Of a stretch of DNA of 64,000 bases, positions 44,937 through 56,600 are shown in pieces (the first letter of the stretch is position 1; every line of letters starts with the position of its first letter). The notes beneath the pieces are model-generated. The model searched no databases. It saw nothing but the letters and a program-made list of their open reading frames with translations, and was not told where the DNA came from. The translations under genes and the position numbers were made by a program. Source of the stretch: Icerya purchasi (taxonomy: Eukaryota > Arthropoda > Insecta > Hemiptera > Monophlebidae); contig CM077115.1 of assembly GCA_039619475.1 (NCBI GenBank), forward strand, positions 595,411,643-595,475,642, in the 5' to 3' direction.

Positions 44937-47225
44937 AAAAACGGGAGAAGTATAAAATAAGAAAAATTTTGGTATTTAAAGTCCGAAATTTCTGAAAATT
45001 CAAACTTAAAGCGTTAAGACTGGAAAATGGAGAAAATTTCACAACCAATTCCATGGTAGCTGGAAGGTCATTCTTTAAATGATGCATCTCAATCTTAAAA
45101 ACATATCTATTATCTGAAACCCCAAAATGTTAAAATGAAAAGCCCCAAAATTTTGAAAAAAGTGAAAATTATGTTTAATTAATTGCAGTAAAAGAAATAA
45201 ACAGCCCTTCCCATGGTAGCTAAATGATTATTTGTTTTTTAAAGGGTCTATTTTTTTTTCTTTTTTATTTTATCTGCCTCTCAACTTTGGTTTTTATCGC
45301 TAGAATGTAGAAAAAAGTGAAACTCCTAAATTTTATAATTAACGGGCCCAAATTTTGAAAAACATTCAAATCTAGTTTTCAGAGAAAAATGTTCAGAACA
45401 GTCTATAGCAGGTTCTATGTGAGTTATGGTATTGGTTTTCATTCAAACCCGCATGCCAAGATGTCCCGAATACAGGAGAAAGATAAAATAAGAAACATTT
45501 TGATACTTCGAGTCCAAAATTTGTGAACATGCACATTTAAGCGTTTTGACTGGAACATAAACAAAGGTCCACAGCTCATTCCATGGTAGGTGGAGGGTCA
45601 CTACTTTCTTTAAATAATGTGCTACAATCGCTAGAATATAGAAAGAATCCGAAATCTAATAAAATTTAATTAGAAGGTCCCGAACTTTTTTCAAAGTGGA
45701 AATCACAGCTAACAAGAACTATTGATTTAGAAAATTCCACAGCCAGTTCTATACGAGGTACGATATTAATTTTCTTTTTAATCTGCACACTAAGATCACC
45801 GAAATACAGACAAAATAACAAATTCGAAAAGTTTTGATGTTTAGGGACGACAATTTATGAAAATGCACGCCTAAAGTATTGGGACTGTAAAATAAAAAAA
45901 TGTCTACAGCTCATTCCATATCCCTAGAACATATGAAGAATCTAAAACCCCGAAATTTTAAAATGAAAGGTCCAAAATTTTGAAAGAAGTGAAAAGTAGG
46001 TTTAAAAAAATTTTTTGGGAAAATTCCACAGTTGGAGCCATATGAGTTATGGAAAAAATTTTTTTTGGATATTCCAGAGATGGTTCAATGTTATTTACTG
46101 TATTTATTTCTTTTCTAATATGTATACTAAGGTCTACAGAACACAGGGAAGATATAAAATTTGATAGATTTCAGTTTTTGGGCACAAAAATTTGCAAAAA
46201 TGCACATTTCAAAGAGTAAAGGGAAATATGCAATCTTTCTACGGCAGCTGAATGGTCAATTGTTTTTAAAATGACCTATTTCAAACACGAGAACATAGGA
46301 CTCTTAAAACTTTGTGATTATCCGGCGCAAACTTTGAAAAACAAGAAGATCAAGTTTTGAGTGAAAAGTGCCTGGAAAATTTTATAGCTATTTCTACACG
46401 AGTTACGAAAAATTATTTTCTTTCTGACCTCAAGGTCTCCCGAATAAAGGAAAAGTATAAAATAAGAATAATTTTTGTATTTAGAGTCCAAAATTTCTGA
46501 AATTTCAAACTTAAATCGTTAAGACTGGAAAATAGAGAAAATTCCGCAGCACATTCCATGCGAGCTGGAACGTCAATATTTTCTTTAAATGATGTAATTC
46601 AATCTCAAGAACATATGTATAATCTTTAAATCCCGAAATTGTAATATGAAATATTCCAAATTTTGAAAAAAGTGAAAATTGTGTGTAACTTACGGTAGTA
46701 AAAGAAATGAACAGTTCTCCCCACGGTAGTTGAATAGCCATTTTTTTTTAAACGGCCTATTTTGATCGCGGGAATTTAGGAAAAAAATGAGACTCCTAAT
46801 CTTTATAATTAATGAGCCTAAATTTTGAAATGATACAAATCAAGTTTTCAGAGAAAAATGTTTAGAAAATTCTACAGCCGGAACTATACGAGCCACAGTA
46901 TTGATTTCCTTTTTTTTTACCCCAAGGTCTCCGGAATAGAGGAGAAATATAAAATTGGAAAACATTTATTATTTAGAGTACAAAATTTGTGAAAATTCAC
47001 ACTTGAAGCATTAAGACTAGATAATAGAAAAAAAAATCCACAGCTAACGAGAACTATTTTATTAGAAAATACCACAGCCGGTTCTATACGAGGTACGATA
47101 TTCATTTTCTTTTTAATCTGCACACTAAGATCACCCGAATACAGAAAAAATAACAAATTCGAGAAGTTTTTGATGTTTAGGGACTACAATTCATGATAAT
47201 ACACGCCTAAAGTATTAGAACCGTA
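44937..47225 (+). repeat. Tandem array of about 330-bp units, array 1
   Basis: About seven diverged units. Each carries, in order, an AAGTCCACAGC..CCATGG.AGCTGGAGGGTCA segment, TTTAAATGAT, TTCAATCGCTAGAATATA, CCCAAATTTTGAAAAA, CCACAGCCGGTTCTATA.GAGTTA, and CTTTTTAA.CTGCACACTAAGGTC plus CCAGAATACAGG. A longer period of about 1.5 kb overlies this: 44941-45250 matches 46440-46740 better than neighbouring units. No coding sense. Confidence 0.85.
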
Positions 47226-49997
47226 AAATAAAAACAAGTTCAGTCAAGCACGATGTTTCATGCGCTGATGATTTCGTATGTTAAGTTAAAGATAACTATA
47301 ATTTTAAATTCAAAACAACAACAATTCCAAAACAAATATTTTTAGTCCAGTTTTTTTTTCACGCATCACGCAGTGTCATCATATTGTACTGCAAAAAAAA
47401 TAAATTCCAATAAATCAACGCTATGTAGTCCTAGATTTTTAGAAGGATTAATTATATCATGTAGACTAAAACATTTTAGTACTAATAAATATTTAAAAAT
47501 TTTTGTAATTGTACTTGTTTGTTTTCCGAACTTCTATATAGTTAAATTTGAATATTATTACTTAAACCACCTTCCTCGTTTGTTACTATTTATTAAATTA
47601 CTATGCTGAGAAGTTAATTTTTCAACTGTTCGTTTAAATAAAGTAATATGCAGAGGACACCGTGAGCAGGTGTGGGCAGGTGTTGGTTCTGAAAGGCTAA
47701 ATAGTGCTATATAATCCTATATTTTACGCTTCAAGTACCTTTTGATGTTCCCCCCTTCCCCCCAGATAAACGTCAAATTATATTACTTCCTACTCCCAAG
47801 AAATTAATTGCGGAGACGGTTATCGAGAGTAATATGGAACAACTAGGAACTAGTAAATTCAACAAATTTAATAAATTTACAATACAAGAGTTTAAAAACC
47901 GTAAAAATAATATTCATTTGTATTAAAAAAATTATGATTAACAATTTTATACCACATTTACAAATTGCAAAACAGAATTAATGGCACCTAATAAACTTAA
48001 TTAGATGGGAACTTTCGCTCTCTTCAATTAAAGTTTAAACTAGTTCGGATGCCATTGAAGAAACATCAACGCGCGAGAAACGATTACCCGTCGATCATGA
48101 CGTTGTTCGGACGACAAGGAAAAAAGGATAAGCCCGCGACTTCAAAAGATATATCTATTTATATGCAATAATTTGCGCAGCTGAACAATTGTCTAGGCAT
48201 CGCATCTAATGCGAAATTTCCCATCACTTGCGACATTTCAAAACTCGGTACAGATGTACATCGCTAATGTAACTTAAAATACTACTCACAATTCTTTATT
48301 TTCCCTTTTCCAATTAATTAATCGTTAATTATTCATATTATTATTTTTACATCTTTTCCATATACATAATATTTCTATTAAAAAAACAGTCGAAGTTGTC
48401 GTGCCGATAATAGGCTGACAGCTTAAATCGCAAAAGTAAACGAATATTTTCAAATCGCATATTGACAATAGATAACAAAAGTAAACAAATATTAATCACC
48501 GGATCGTCTCGTAGCCAATAATTCAACACATCGCGATAAAAACGATACAATTTTAATCCATCATCATTCACTCACACACACCGACATTCACACTATACAC
48601 TTTAACAGATAGCATTATCTGATAACTCGATTGTTGTATTATCGCTTCCAGACCAGTGATAACGATTTGTATATTTCTTCTATATATTTACAACAAACTA
48701 TTAGTTTATTTCTTATCATTTTTCTTTTCATTTTACTTAAAGGGGGAAAATAGGCGTAGAGGCTTCAAAAAATTCAATTTTTTTCTTTTCATAAATCGTT
48801 TGTAAAACTATTTAAAAATATACTCTTAAAATTTCAAAACAAAATTCCATATTGTTCAAAAGGTATAACCGATTAAGTGATTCTGTAAATTCAATCACGG
48901 CCAAGAAATAGATAATCGACGCGTAACCCGACAAAATCGACGCAGCTCCTTGGACAGTAAGGAAATTCGAAAAGCTCAAAAAGAAAAGTTGGAAACTGAA
49001 AATGAAGCATATGAAGCTGAAGAAGGATTGCAATCTAGAATCGTTGATTAACTAATGAGTTGTTTCAATTGATTCATTAGTGCCCCTTAAATTAACCGCT
49101 TCTGCCACTTTTGTTTTCAAACACGTTTTTCTCGAAACGGCTATTTTCGCATTTGTGTACACTCTGGCCTAAAAAGTTTTTAATCAATTAATTTTGAAAT
49201 TTAGCATATCGTTTCTTTATATAAATACGATGCTCTATTTGAACCTAAATAACAATATCTTTCTATTTTTTTATTGTAAAACAAAGTAGGAAAAATGGGT
49301 AAAAACCATGGCTTATGTTCACAGCCTTGAAAAGCTACTACGTTTCAATTTTTTTGAGGGCAATGGGGTTCACATAGAAGAAACATATACGCAAAAAGTA
49401 TATTCTTTGTGCAATTGATTTCCGATGAAAGTTGCGACCTCCAAGATGTACACAAACTGTTTTAGTCGGACAGCGACCTACAATGTGCGGTAGCTGATAT
49501 TTCCATTAAACTTCAAGGAAAATTTTTAAAAATTTCAGAATATATTCTTAAATATATGTATAAAATGACCTCACAATGATCTTTTGGCCAAAATGCGATT
49601 TTAGACCCTCGGCACACAGTGTCGAATACGTTGCGAGTAAATCTGTTGTCTTCCTTCGACATCTCAGATGCCTATCACACAATGGTCTTGGATCGTACGC
49701 CCTTTTGATGTGTGTTTTGCCCTTTAATGCAGACCCATGCATCGAGCGTTGCTACTTACATAGGGTGCGTTTCAATGCATCATGCAAGCTTTTTCCAATC
49801 GCATTTAAAAGGATAGAACAGGACAACAGGTTTTTAAGGCTGCTCATTGATCTACCTACCAAAGGAACAGCTATTTTTTCTACAAATTTTATTTCATTTT
49901 ATTATTTTATCCTCTTATCATTGTAATATTCCTTTGCTTTTGGATTCTCTCTTTTTTCCCTGTTTTGTTGTAAATAAAACGGCTCTCTTTTTATATA
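47226..49997. other. Unassigned stretch
   Basis: No gene recognised in 2.8 kb. At 48930-49055 one + strand frame reads RSSLDSKEIRKAQKEKLETE followed by acidic residues, coiled-coil-like but short and unsupported. Short open frames at 49548-49926 lack motifs. Confidence 0.35.
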
Positions 49998-49999
49998 TA

Positions 50000-51318
50000 C
50001 ACCCTGTCAAGAAAGTATCGGGAATTGTTAAATAAAACGAACAATTTTTAATTTTCATCCAAATTTATTTTGTCACCTTCAAAATAACATCCATTCGAAG
50101 CGATGCACATATGCCAACGCTTTTTCCACTCGGCAAAGCACTTCTGATAGGCGGTTTCCGGGATGGCCTTTAGCTCTCGCGTCGCATTCGTCTTGATGTC
50201 ATCAATCGATTCGAAGCGCATTCCCCGTAGCGGAAATTTGAGTTTTGAGAATAGGAAGAAGTCGCAGGGTGCTAAATCTGGTGAATACGGCGGTTGTTCG
50301 ATGATATTTACCGAGTGTTTGGCCAAAAACTCATTCACAATTATGGCTTTGTGAGACGGCGCATTATCGTGATGGAGAATCCAAGAATTGTCGACCCACA
50401 AATCGTTACGTTTACGACGGATAGCCTCTCTCAAACGTCTCAAAACACTTAAGTAAAACTCTTTGGTGACTGTCTGTCCGGCTGGCACATATTCATAGTG
50501 TACCACGCCTCGAATATCGAAGAAAACAATCAACATGATCTTCACTATCGATCGGCTTTGGCGAGGTTTTTTCGGCTTTGGCGCGCCAATTGGCCGCCAT
50601 TCGGACGATTGCTGGTTCGTAAGCGTGTCGTACTCGAACACCCATGTCTCGTCACCAGTAATTATCTTTTCCAAGAAGGTAGGATCCAAATTGGCTCGAT
50701 CCAGCATGTCTGCAGCTACCTGTTCTCGGTACTTTTTTTGAAAGAAATTCAGGTCTTTCGGAACAAGCCGAGCCGCAACGCGTTGCATACCCAATTTTTC
50801 GTGCACAATCGTACGTACGCTCTCGTGTGACATGCCCAATCCATGAGCCATCTCTCTCAAGCTCACATGACAATTTTCAGCAACGATTTCCTTGATTTTA
50901 TCGACGTTATCATCGGTCACACTCGTTGAAGGCCGTCCAGAGCGAGGCATGTCTTCGACCGTCTCTCGACCATCCTTGAACGCTCTGTACCACTCGTAAA
51001 CCCGCGTTTTTGATAAAGCAGATTCACCAAAAGCCTTCTGTAACATTTTCAGTGTATCGGCACAAGAAATTTCGTTCGAAACACAGAATTTAACACAAGT
51101 ACGTTGTTCAATATTTTCACTCATTGTAAAACTTCGACAAAACACTTCAAGGTCGACTGATTTTAACAGCTGCTGTAAACACACTGGTTGACAGATCGCG
51201 CTAAAAATAGTCATCATAATACAAAACAGTTGTACCAACCTGGAAAAAAAAAATTATCTGCCTAGCTATTACCCGGGAGATTTAAATTGACAATTCCCGA
51301 TACTTTCTTGACAGGGTG
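50000..51318 (-). mobile_element. mariner transposon, complete
   Basis: A 1319-bp element with 30-bp inverted repeats (left CACCCTGTCAAGAAAGTATC, right its reverse complement) and TA at both sides (49998-49999, 51319-51320). It encodes one uninterrupted transposase. The ends appear matched over about 29 bases, so it may have moved recently. Confidence 0.95.
50048..51124 (-). CDS. mariner transposase
   Basis: 358 codons from ATG at 51124, chosen because MSENIEQRTCVKFCV starts the conserved N-terminus; an in-frame upstream start at 51238 would add 38 residues, unlike the family. Two helix-turn-helix units (residues about 5-110, including the linker MPRSGRPSTS) bind the inverted repeats. The catalytic triad is present: D in TGDETWVFEYD, D in HHDNAPSHK and, exactly 34 residues later, D in YSPDLAPCDFF (D,D34D). 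It cuts and pastes into TA. No stop or frameshift is seen, which is unusual among the ruins around it; activity is possible but unproven. Confidence 0.95.
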   Translation of the reverse strand: MSENIEQRTCVKFCVSNEISCADTLKMLQKAFGESALSKTRVYEWYRAFKDGRETVEDMPRSGRPSTSVTDDNVDKIKEIVAENCHVSLREMAHGLGMSHESVRTIVHEKLGMQRVAARLVPKDLNFFQKKYREQVAADMLDRANLDPTFLEKIITGDETWVFEYDTLTNQQSSEWRPIGAPKPKKPRQSRSIVKIMLIVFFDIRGVVHYEYVPAGQTVTKEFYLSVLRRLREAIRRKRNDLWVDNSWILHHDNAPSHKAIIVNEFLAKHSVNIIEQPPYSPDLAPCDFFLFSKLKFPLRGMRFESIDDIKTNATRELKAIPETAYQKCFAEWKKRWHMCIASNGCYFEGDKINLDEN

Positions 51319-51331
51319 TATATATATACAG

Positions 51332-51420
51332 TGAAACTTCTGAATAACGGACAGTTGCGGGACTGAAAACTTTGTCCCGTATTAAGAAGTATCCGCTAAT
51401 GGGAAATAATAATTAAGTAC
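51332..51420 (+). mobile_element. Possible pogo/Tigger-like terminus
   Basis: CAGTGAAACTTCTGAATAAC resembles terminal repeats of pogo/Tigger-type MITEs. It directly follows the TA repeats next to the mariner. No second end was found. Confidence 0.3.
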
Positions 51421-51566
51421 AGTTTACTGAAATTTACATTATTGTGTATTGTAACGTATTTAACAAGAATATAAAAGATAGTACGCAATACAAAAAAGTA
51501 CAGTACATATTACTTAAAACATACATGCGTTTAAAATATAAAAGAAAAAAATGTTTGTATAATATA

Positions 51567-51983
51567 AAAAATGCTTTTTTACAAAAAATAAATACCGACT
51601 TCAAGGTTTATTATAAAAATTTAAAAATGCACTAAAAAATAAAAAATAATTACTCCCGATAAAATACATATATCAGAGTGATATAACTTAAGTGGTGATA
51701 TCGTAATTCTTATACAACATTAATTTTTTGGAGTTGGAATTAAATTCATGTTAGGAACAATTTAATCAACATTTAATGAAGTTTTTAATCATTCTTTTAA
51801 TATGAATTTGATGCCAACTCCAAAAAATTAATGTTGTATAAGAATTACGATATCACCTTAAGTTATATCATTCTGATATATATATTTTATCGGGAGTAAT
51901 TATTTTTTATTTTTTAGTGCATTTTTAAATTTTTATAATAAACCTTGAAGTCGGTATTTATTTTTTGTAAAAAAGCATTTTTA
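51567..51983. repeat. Inverted repeat, arms about 185 bp
   Basis: Left arm 51567-51755 and right arm 51793-51983 are reverse complements with few mismatches, around a 37-base loop. A transcript would form a long hairpin. It lies at the left edge of the MITE-like element. Confidence 0.9.
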
Positions 51984-52385
51984 ATTTAACTTTTTAGTGC
52001 ATTTTTATTCAATTAAATTAAAACATTTTAATAAGAACAGATATTTCCATGGTAAAAACACCAAAAGCTACATTTCCATGGTAATTTGGCAAATTTATAG
52101 TATTTTAAGTCAATAAATCTAATCCGACGGTGAAAACAATCATGAATGAAAAGCATCCAAAAAGCTTCAATCTCCTGCATTATTAAGGATAACTCAAAAA
52201 CTATCGGTCAGATCTTGGTCAAATTTAAATGGGACCACATGACAAACACCACCTTTTAAATAAAAGAAGAATCATCAAAATCGGTTCATCTAGAAGAAAA
52301 TTCTGTGGTAACACACATAAAAAAAAAAAAAAAAAAATACAGTCGAATTGAATACCTCCTCCTTTTTTAAAGTCGGTTAAAAAAT
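51593..52385 (-). mobile_element. MITE-like element with ACCGACTT ends
   Basis: The right end on the - strand reads TTAACCGACTTTAAAAAAGG then AGGAGGTATTCAATTCGACT; the left has ATACCGACTTCAAGG. This terminus is widespread in arthropod genomes, in my recollection, in short non-autonomous elements. Inside the left half is a large palindrome. No coding sequence. Confidence 0.5.
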
Positions 52386-52490
52386 ATGGATGTATGTACA
52401 GTACTACTACAGTACTTACTTATGTTTATATTCCAAGATTAATTGATAAACAAGTTAGGCAATAGAGTATAAATCACTTTTTGTTTTTAG

Positions 52491-52581
52491 GAAGGCAAGA
52501 TTATCTCAGGACGGTACATCGAACATCTTATCAGTGATTGACACGATTTCCCGTGCTATCTCGTTAAATAAAGAATCATGA
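52491..52581 (+). CDS. Candidate last exon encoding a short peptide end
   Basis: After CACTTTTTGTTTTTAG the frame beginning with one leftover base stays open for 29 codons to TGA at 52579-52581: KARLSQDGTSNILSVIDTIS, then RAISLNKES. The ILSVIDTISRAIS part could be an amphipathic helix. The acceptor is good and base composition differs from the AT-rich flanks. No upstream exon was found and the family is unknown. The repeated block 1 starts right after it. Confidence 0.35.
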
Positions 52582-52742
52582 CAATATATACATGTATATC
52601 TATTGTATAAAGCTACAAGAAAAAAAATCGCACAGACTGTTCTGTAGTAGCTAGTTATTTTTTTTTTCAATCGAAATATTTTCTTCGTCACATTATAAGA
52701 AAATAATAAGAATTTTCTTTTTAATCTGCATACTAAGGTCTC

Positions 52743-53937
52743 CATGCATGATCAGCAAATATGACAGTTGCAAAATAGTTTTTACTGACGGCTCCAAAAC
52801 ACCTCGAGGCACAGGTTGTGGAATAGCATCCGATAAAAAAATTATTCTTCGTTACTTTCTTCTGGCACTATTCAGTATTCTTTCGGCGGAACTATTTGCT
52901 ATTGTTAGAGTGATTTGAGTGGACTGTATTTTAATGATTGATGCAAAACGAGAAGTATAAAAATGTAATTTATTGAAATATTAACACGACACCGCATTAC
53001 TGCTACTAAGAGCGCACAAACAGAAAAACTCAAACGTCAATGCATTCCGAGAGCTGAATACAACAATATATCGCGATAAGATAAAACTATTTCGAGCGGT
53101 AACCGGTTTTTTATGCTAGTTACGGCTAAGACGGTAATCGGGTTTTTACGCTATTTTCAGCATCGGGTTTTTACACTATTTACAGATCGGGCGATAATCG
53201 GGTTTTTACGCTATTTACGGCAGCTTCTCTAATTAAGAGCCTAACAGCTATAAAACTTGCAATAGAAAATGTAATAATTTCCGATTCTCACTCCCCACAC
53301 CTCATATGTACAGACTCATTAAACGCGATCACATCAATTCAAAAATTCAGCTCTCCTCACCAACACCCAATAGCCAAGGAAATTATTCGCATTCTTTGTA
53401 GTACAAGTACCCGTGTTTCGTTCGCATGGATCCCATCACACGTTGGGATCCAGGGGAATTCATTCGCGGATACTGCAGCAAAAGAAGGCTCATTGTTCTT
53501 TCCAATACCGAACATTGAAATTCCGCTAATGGATCTAAAAGCCCATATACTGCAAAAATCATTTCAAACATGGCAAAAACAATGGACCAACATCCCAAAC
53601 ACGAACAAGCTGCGCTCAATTCGAGATACTATTCGACCATGGAAAACTTCATTATTCACCAATCGAAGAAATGAAATTGTTGTCACAAGACTCCGCCTAG
53701 GTCATTCCAAAATTACTCATAGTCACCTCTTGTCCAGACAACCTATTCCACTGTGTTCCAATTGCAATTCTCCTGCACAGTACAACATTTACTCGTCAGC
53801 TGTCCAACCTATAATTCATACCGAGTACAAATTCTCCAGTCGTCCAACCTTTCCGAAATCCTATCTGACCGCCATGACAAAATTGAACGCCTAATACGTT
53901 TTCTCAAGACCACTAATCTGTTCCACTCCATCTAACT
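52743..53937 (+). pseudogene. LINE-A RNase H and C-terminal region, split by a solo LTR
   Basis: KIVFTDGSKTPRGTGCGIAS, AELFAI then (after the LTR) KLAIENVIIS, CTDSLNAITS, WIPSHVGIQGNSFADTAA: the four catalytic positions D, E, D, D are all present. The C-terminus follows, NEIVVTRLRLGHSKITHSHL with CSNCNSPAQ. After one frameshift near 53780 it ends at 53935. If the LTR and one GCTAT are left out, the frame is continuous, so the LTR came after the frame was last under constraint or soon after insertion. Confidence 0.8.
52903..53246 (+). mobile_element. Solo LTR, 344 bp, exact 5-bp TSD
   Basis: Starts TGTTAGAGTG and ends GAGCCTAACA: TG...CA ends in a 6-bp inverted repeat TGTTAG/CTAACA. GCTAT flanks it exactly (52898-52902 and 53247-53251). 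Inside are three to four copies of ATCGGGTTTTTACGCTATTT (53117-53220). Left by recombination between the LTRs of a Gypsy- or BEL-type element (5-bp duplication). No internal region remains. Confidence 0.9.
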
Positions 53938-54005
53938 CTTATCTTATCCGTGCCTCTGGCCTAGGCGGCAGTACACGGCACGTTAATCAAAGAAGAAGAA
54001 GAAGA

Positions 54006-55215
54006 AGGTCTCAAAAATGCAGGAAAAATAAAAGATTCGAAAAATCTTGATATTTGGGGACCAAAATTCGTGAAAATGCATGCTTAAAGCAATAACCCCG
54101 GAAACTAAAAAAAAGTCCACAGCTCTTTCCATGGTAGCTGGAGGGTCACTCTTTTTTTTAAATGATCTATTTCAATCGCTAGAATATAAGAAAAATACGA
54201 AACCTCAAACATTTTAAAATTAAAGGGCTCAAACTTTGAAAAATATGAAAATCAAATTTTAAGAAAAGAAATTTCAAAAAACTACGCAGCTTGTTCTATG
54301 TGAGTTACAGTTTCGATTTTCTTTTTAACATGCATATCAAGGTTTCCAGAATACAGGAAAAATATGAAATTTGAAAAATTTTGATATATGAGGACCAAAA
54401 TTTGGAAAAATACGTGCACAAAGCGGTAAAAAATAGTCCACAGCCTTTACACGATAGCTAGAAGGTCACTCTTTTTAAAAAATGATGTGCATCAATCACT
54501 CAACATGAGAAAAATACGTGATCTCCAAAGTTTTAAAATTAAAGAGCCCAAATTTTGAAAAATGTAAAAATTAAGTTTTAAGCAAAAAATTAAAAAAAAA
54601 TTTTACAGCCGGTTCTATATAAGTTAAGATATTACTTTTCTTTTTAACCTGCATACAAAGATCTCTAGAATACAGAAAATCATGAAATTCAAAAAATTTT
54701 AATATTTAGGGAACAAAATTTGTGAAAATACACTCTTAAAGCGACAACCCTGGAAACTAAAAAATTGTCCACAGCCATTTCCGTGGTAATTGAAGAGTTC
54801 CTCTTATTTTTAAATGATGTATTTCAATCTCTGGAATATAGGAAAAATACGGGACTTAAAAATTTTTTAAATTAAAGAACCCAAATTTTGAAAAATGTGA
54901 AAACTAAGCTTTAAGAAAAAATTTTCAAAAAATTCCACAGCCGGATCTATATGAGTTACGGTATTGATTTTCATTTTAACTTACATAATAAGGCTTCCAG
55001 AGGAAAAATAAGATTCGAAATATTTTGATATTTAGAGACGAAAATTTGGGAAGATACACGCTGAAAGTGGTAAGATTGGAAACTAAAGAAAAGTCCACAG
55101 ACTTTTCCATGGTACCTGTAGAGTCATTCCTTTTTTTAAATAATATAATAGAATTCCTGGAATATATGGAAAATACGGGAGCCCTAAAACTTAAAAGTTA
55201 AATGCACATGAACGG
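54006..55215 (+). repeat. Tandem array of about 330-bp units, array 2
   Basis: Four units; boundary motif (AGG.CTCCAGAATACAGG) at about 54007, 54340, 54660 and 54992, so spacing 320-333. A partial unit of the same array precedes the LINE at 52700-52742. The last unit leads without a break into Helitron-like coding at 55215. Confidence 0.9.
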
Positions 55216-55239
55216 TTTGATGGAAATTCTAAATAATAA

Positions 55240-55815
55240 ATTCGAAGAACCGATGGAAGAAAAAATAAATAATAATATAAATCTAAACCAATATATATGG
55301 CAGATAATAAAAATAAAAAAATATCTCAAACAAAATATTACAAATATTTGTTATTATCAGAATCACGATTTATGCTTTTAGATAGATTAAGGTAAGAATA
55401 CTTTGTTGATATGTGGTGTAAGGTAGAAGAAGAAAAATTACGGTTTATTAGATTTAGTTAAATAAAAATCCTAAGAATAACGACTCGAAGTGAAATAGAC
55501 GAATGTATCGCAGCTGAAGGAGGTCTAAAACCACGAAAAATTTACCTTCCAAGCTTATGTACACATGGTCCACGATATATGATGATTGTGCAGATTTATA
55601 TTGTAGGATATTTCAATTAAAATTAAATGATTTATTAAAAGTTTGGAAGTCAGGTGAAATTTTCGGAGAAATGGTTTATATTTTATACGTAATCGAATTC
55701 CAAAAAAGACGTCTTCCACATGTTCATATTGCTTTAAAAGTAAAAAATTCGACCATAACTAATGAAGAGATTAATAATTTTATTCAAGCCACAATCCGAA
55801 TTTTTAAAATTTGAT
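55240..55815 (+). pseudogene. Helitron Rep-domain fragment, copy 1
   Basis: Frameshifted reading: YFVDMWCKVEEEKLRFIRF, then RSEIDECIAAEGGLKPRKIY, LPSLCTHGPRYMM, CRIFQLKLNDLLKV, then FGEMVYILYVIEFQKRRLPH and VHIAL. The last is the HUH-type motif (LPHVH) of the Helitron replication initiator; LPSS..GGPRYM and IEFQKRGLPHAH are its hallmarks. Helicase domains are absent. It is a remnant between repeat units. Confidence 0.75.
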
Positions 55816-55979
55816 CCTTTAAGTTTTACAATTTTTGCCCATTTATTCATTTCTACATTATAAAAGCGAAAAGACGTCAATTCAAAAAAATATATATAAA
55901 TATCTCCAGCTGCTATAAAATGGAACTAGGGACATTTTCTATATTTTTTGCTTTACATCTAATGCACCCGAAGTATTAC

Positions 55980-56120
55980 AGTCGTGGGAGAAAAATAAGA
56001 AAAAAGTCAATAGCCCTCATAACAGCTACAGCTTTTTTTTTTTTTAATCAACGTCGTTTCATTAAAACACAAGAAAAACATGAAATATCCAAAATTTTAA
56101 AATTTAGGATTCCAAAATTT
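55980..56120 (+). repeat. Diverged partial 330-bp unit after the Rep fragment
   Basis: AAGTCAATAGCCCTCATAAC, a T-run, AATCAACGTCGTTTCATT, ACATGAAATATCC, CCAAAATTTTAAAA: same order of elements as the first half of a unit but strongly diverged. The equivalent in block 2 is 60430-60555. Confidence 0.5.
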
Positions 56121-56600
56121 TAAAAGAATATAACAAAAATTATCAATGTTAGTTACAATGGAAATGTAGCAGTTCGTGAAATTTAAATATTTAAACAATG
56201 ACTATAGAACATTGTGTCCTAGACGTTTCCGTGTGAACAGAGTTAATAAAATAATATATTACTTCTGACAACATTTATTTATTTATGTATACTAAATCAT
56301 TATTGAAATCCACAAACATATATAGTTCATGAATTTATGAAAAAGTATCTGGCTATTGAGAAGAAATTCTTTCTTCTTAATACTGCATGTCTAATTTCGT
56401 CGTTATATTTTATCGAAATCATACATAAGTAGGCTGCATTAATTATTTAGTCAAGTGATTATTGATCTCGAGAATCAGAAACGCAGTGAAATGATACGAA
56501 AGTCAACCATCATCGTACTCCAGCCGATAACAGTGATACGTATTGCTTTAAATATTTCCTTTATACTATCCACAAAACTTTGTATATTATTATTATTGTG

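Larger units (their letters stand above)
52743..54005 (+). mobile_element. LINE-A 3' fragment inserted in the 330-bp repeat
   Basis: Interrupts a unit between CTAAGGTCTCC (left) and AAGGTCTCAAAA (right); AAGGTCTC is the likely target duplication. It ends with the LINE-A 3' sequence GTGCCTCTGGCC..GGCGGCAGTACACGGCACGT and an (AGA)n tail. It is truncated at the start of RNase H. Confidence 0.85.
52590..56600 (+). repeat. Duplicated block, copy 1
   Basis: Matches 57540-64000 in order: a start ATATCTATTGTATAAAGCT, 330-bp units, Helitron Rep-like coding, a diverged partial unit, then GTGTCCTAGACGTTTCCGTG (56215) and a final segment to about 56600. It contains a LINE-A insertion with a solo LTR, and lacks the part corresponding to 59430-59785. 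Confidence 0.85.

Noticed and set aside
48930..49055. Short acidic coiled-coil-like + strand frame
   Set aside because: Under 45 codons, interrupted upstream, no splice site or homologue known to me.
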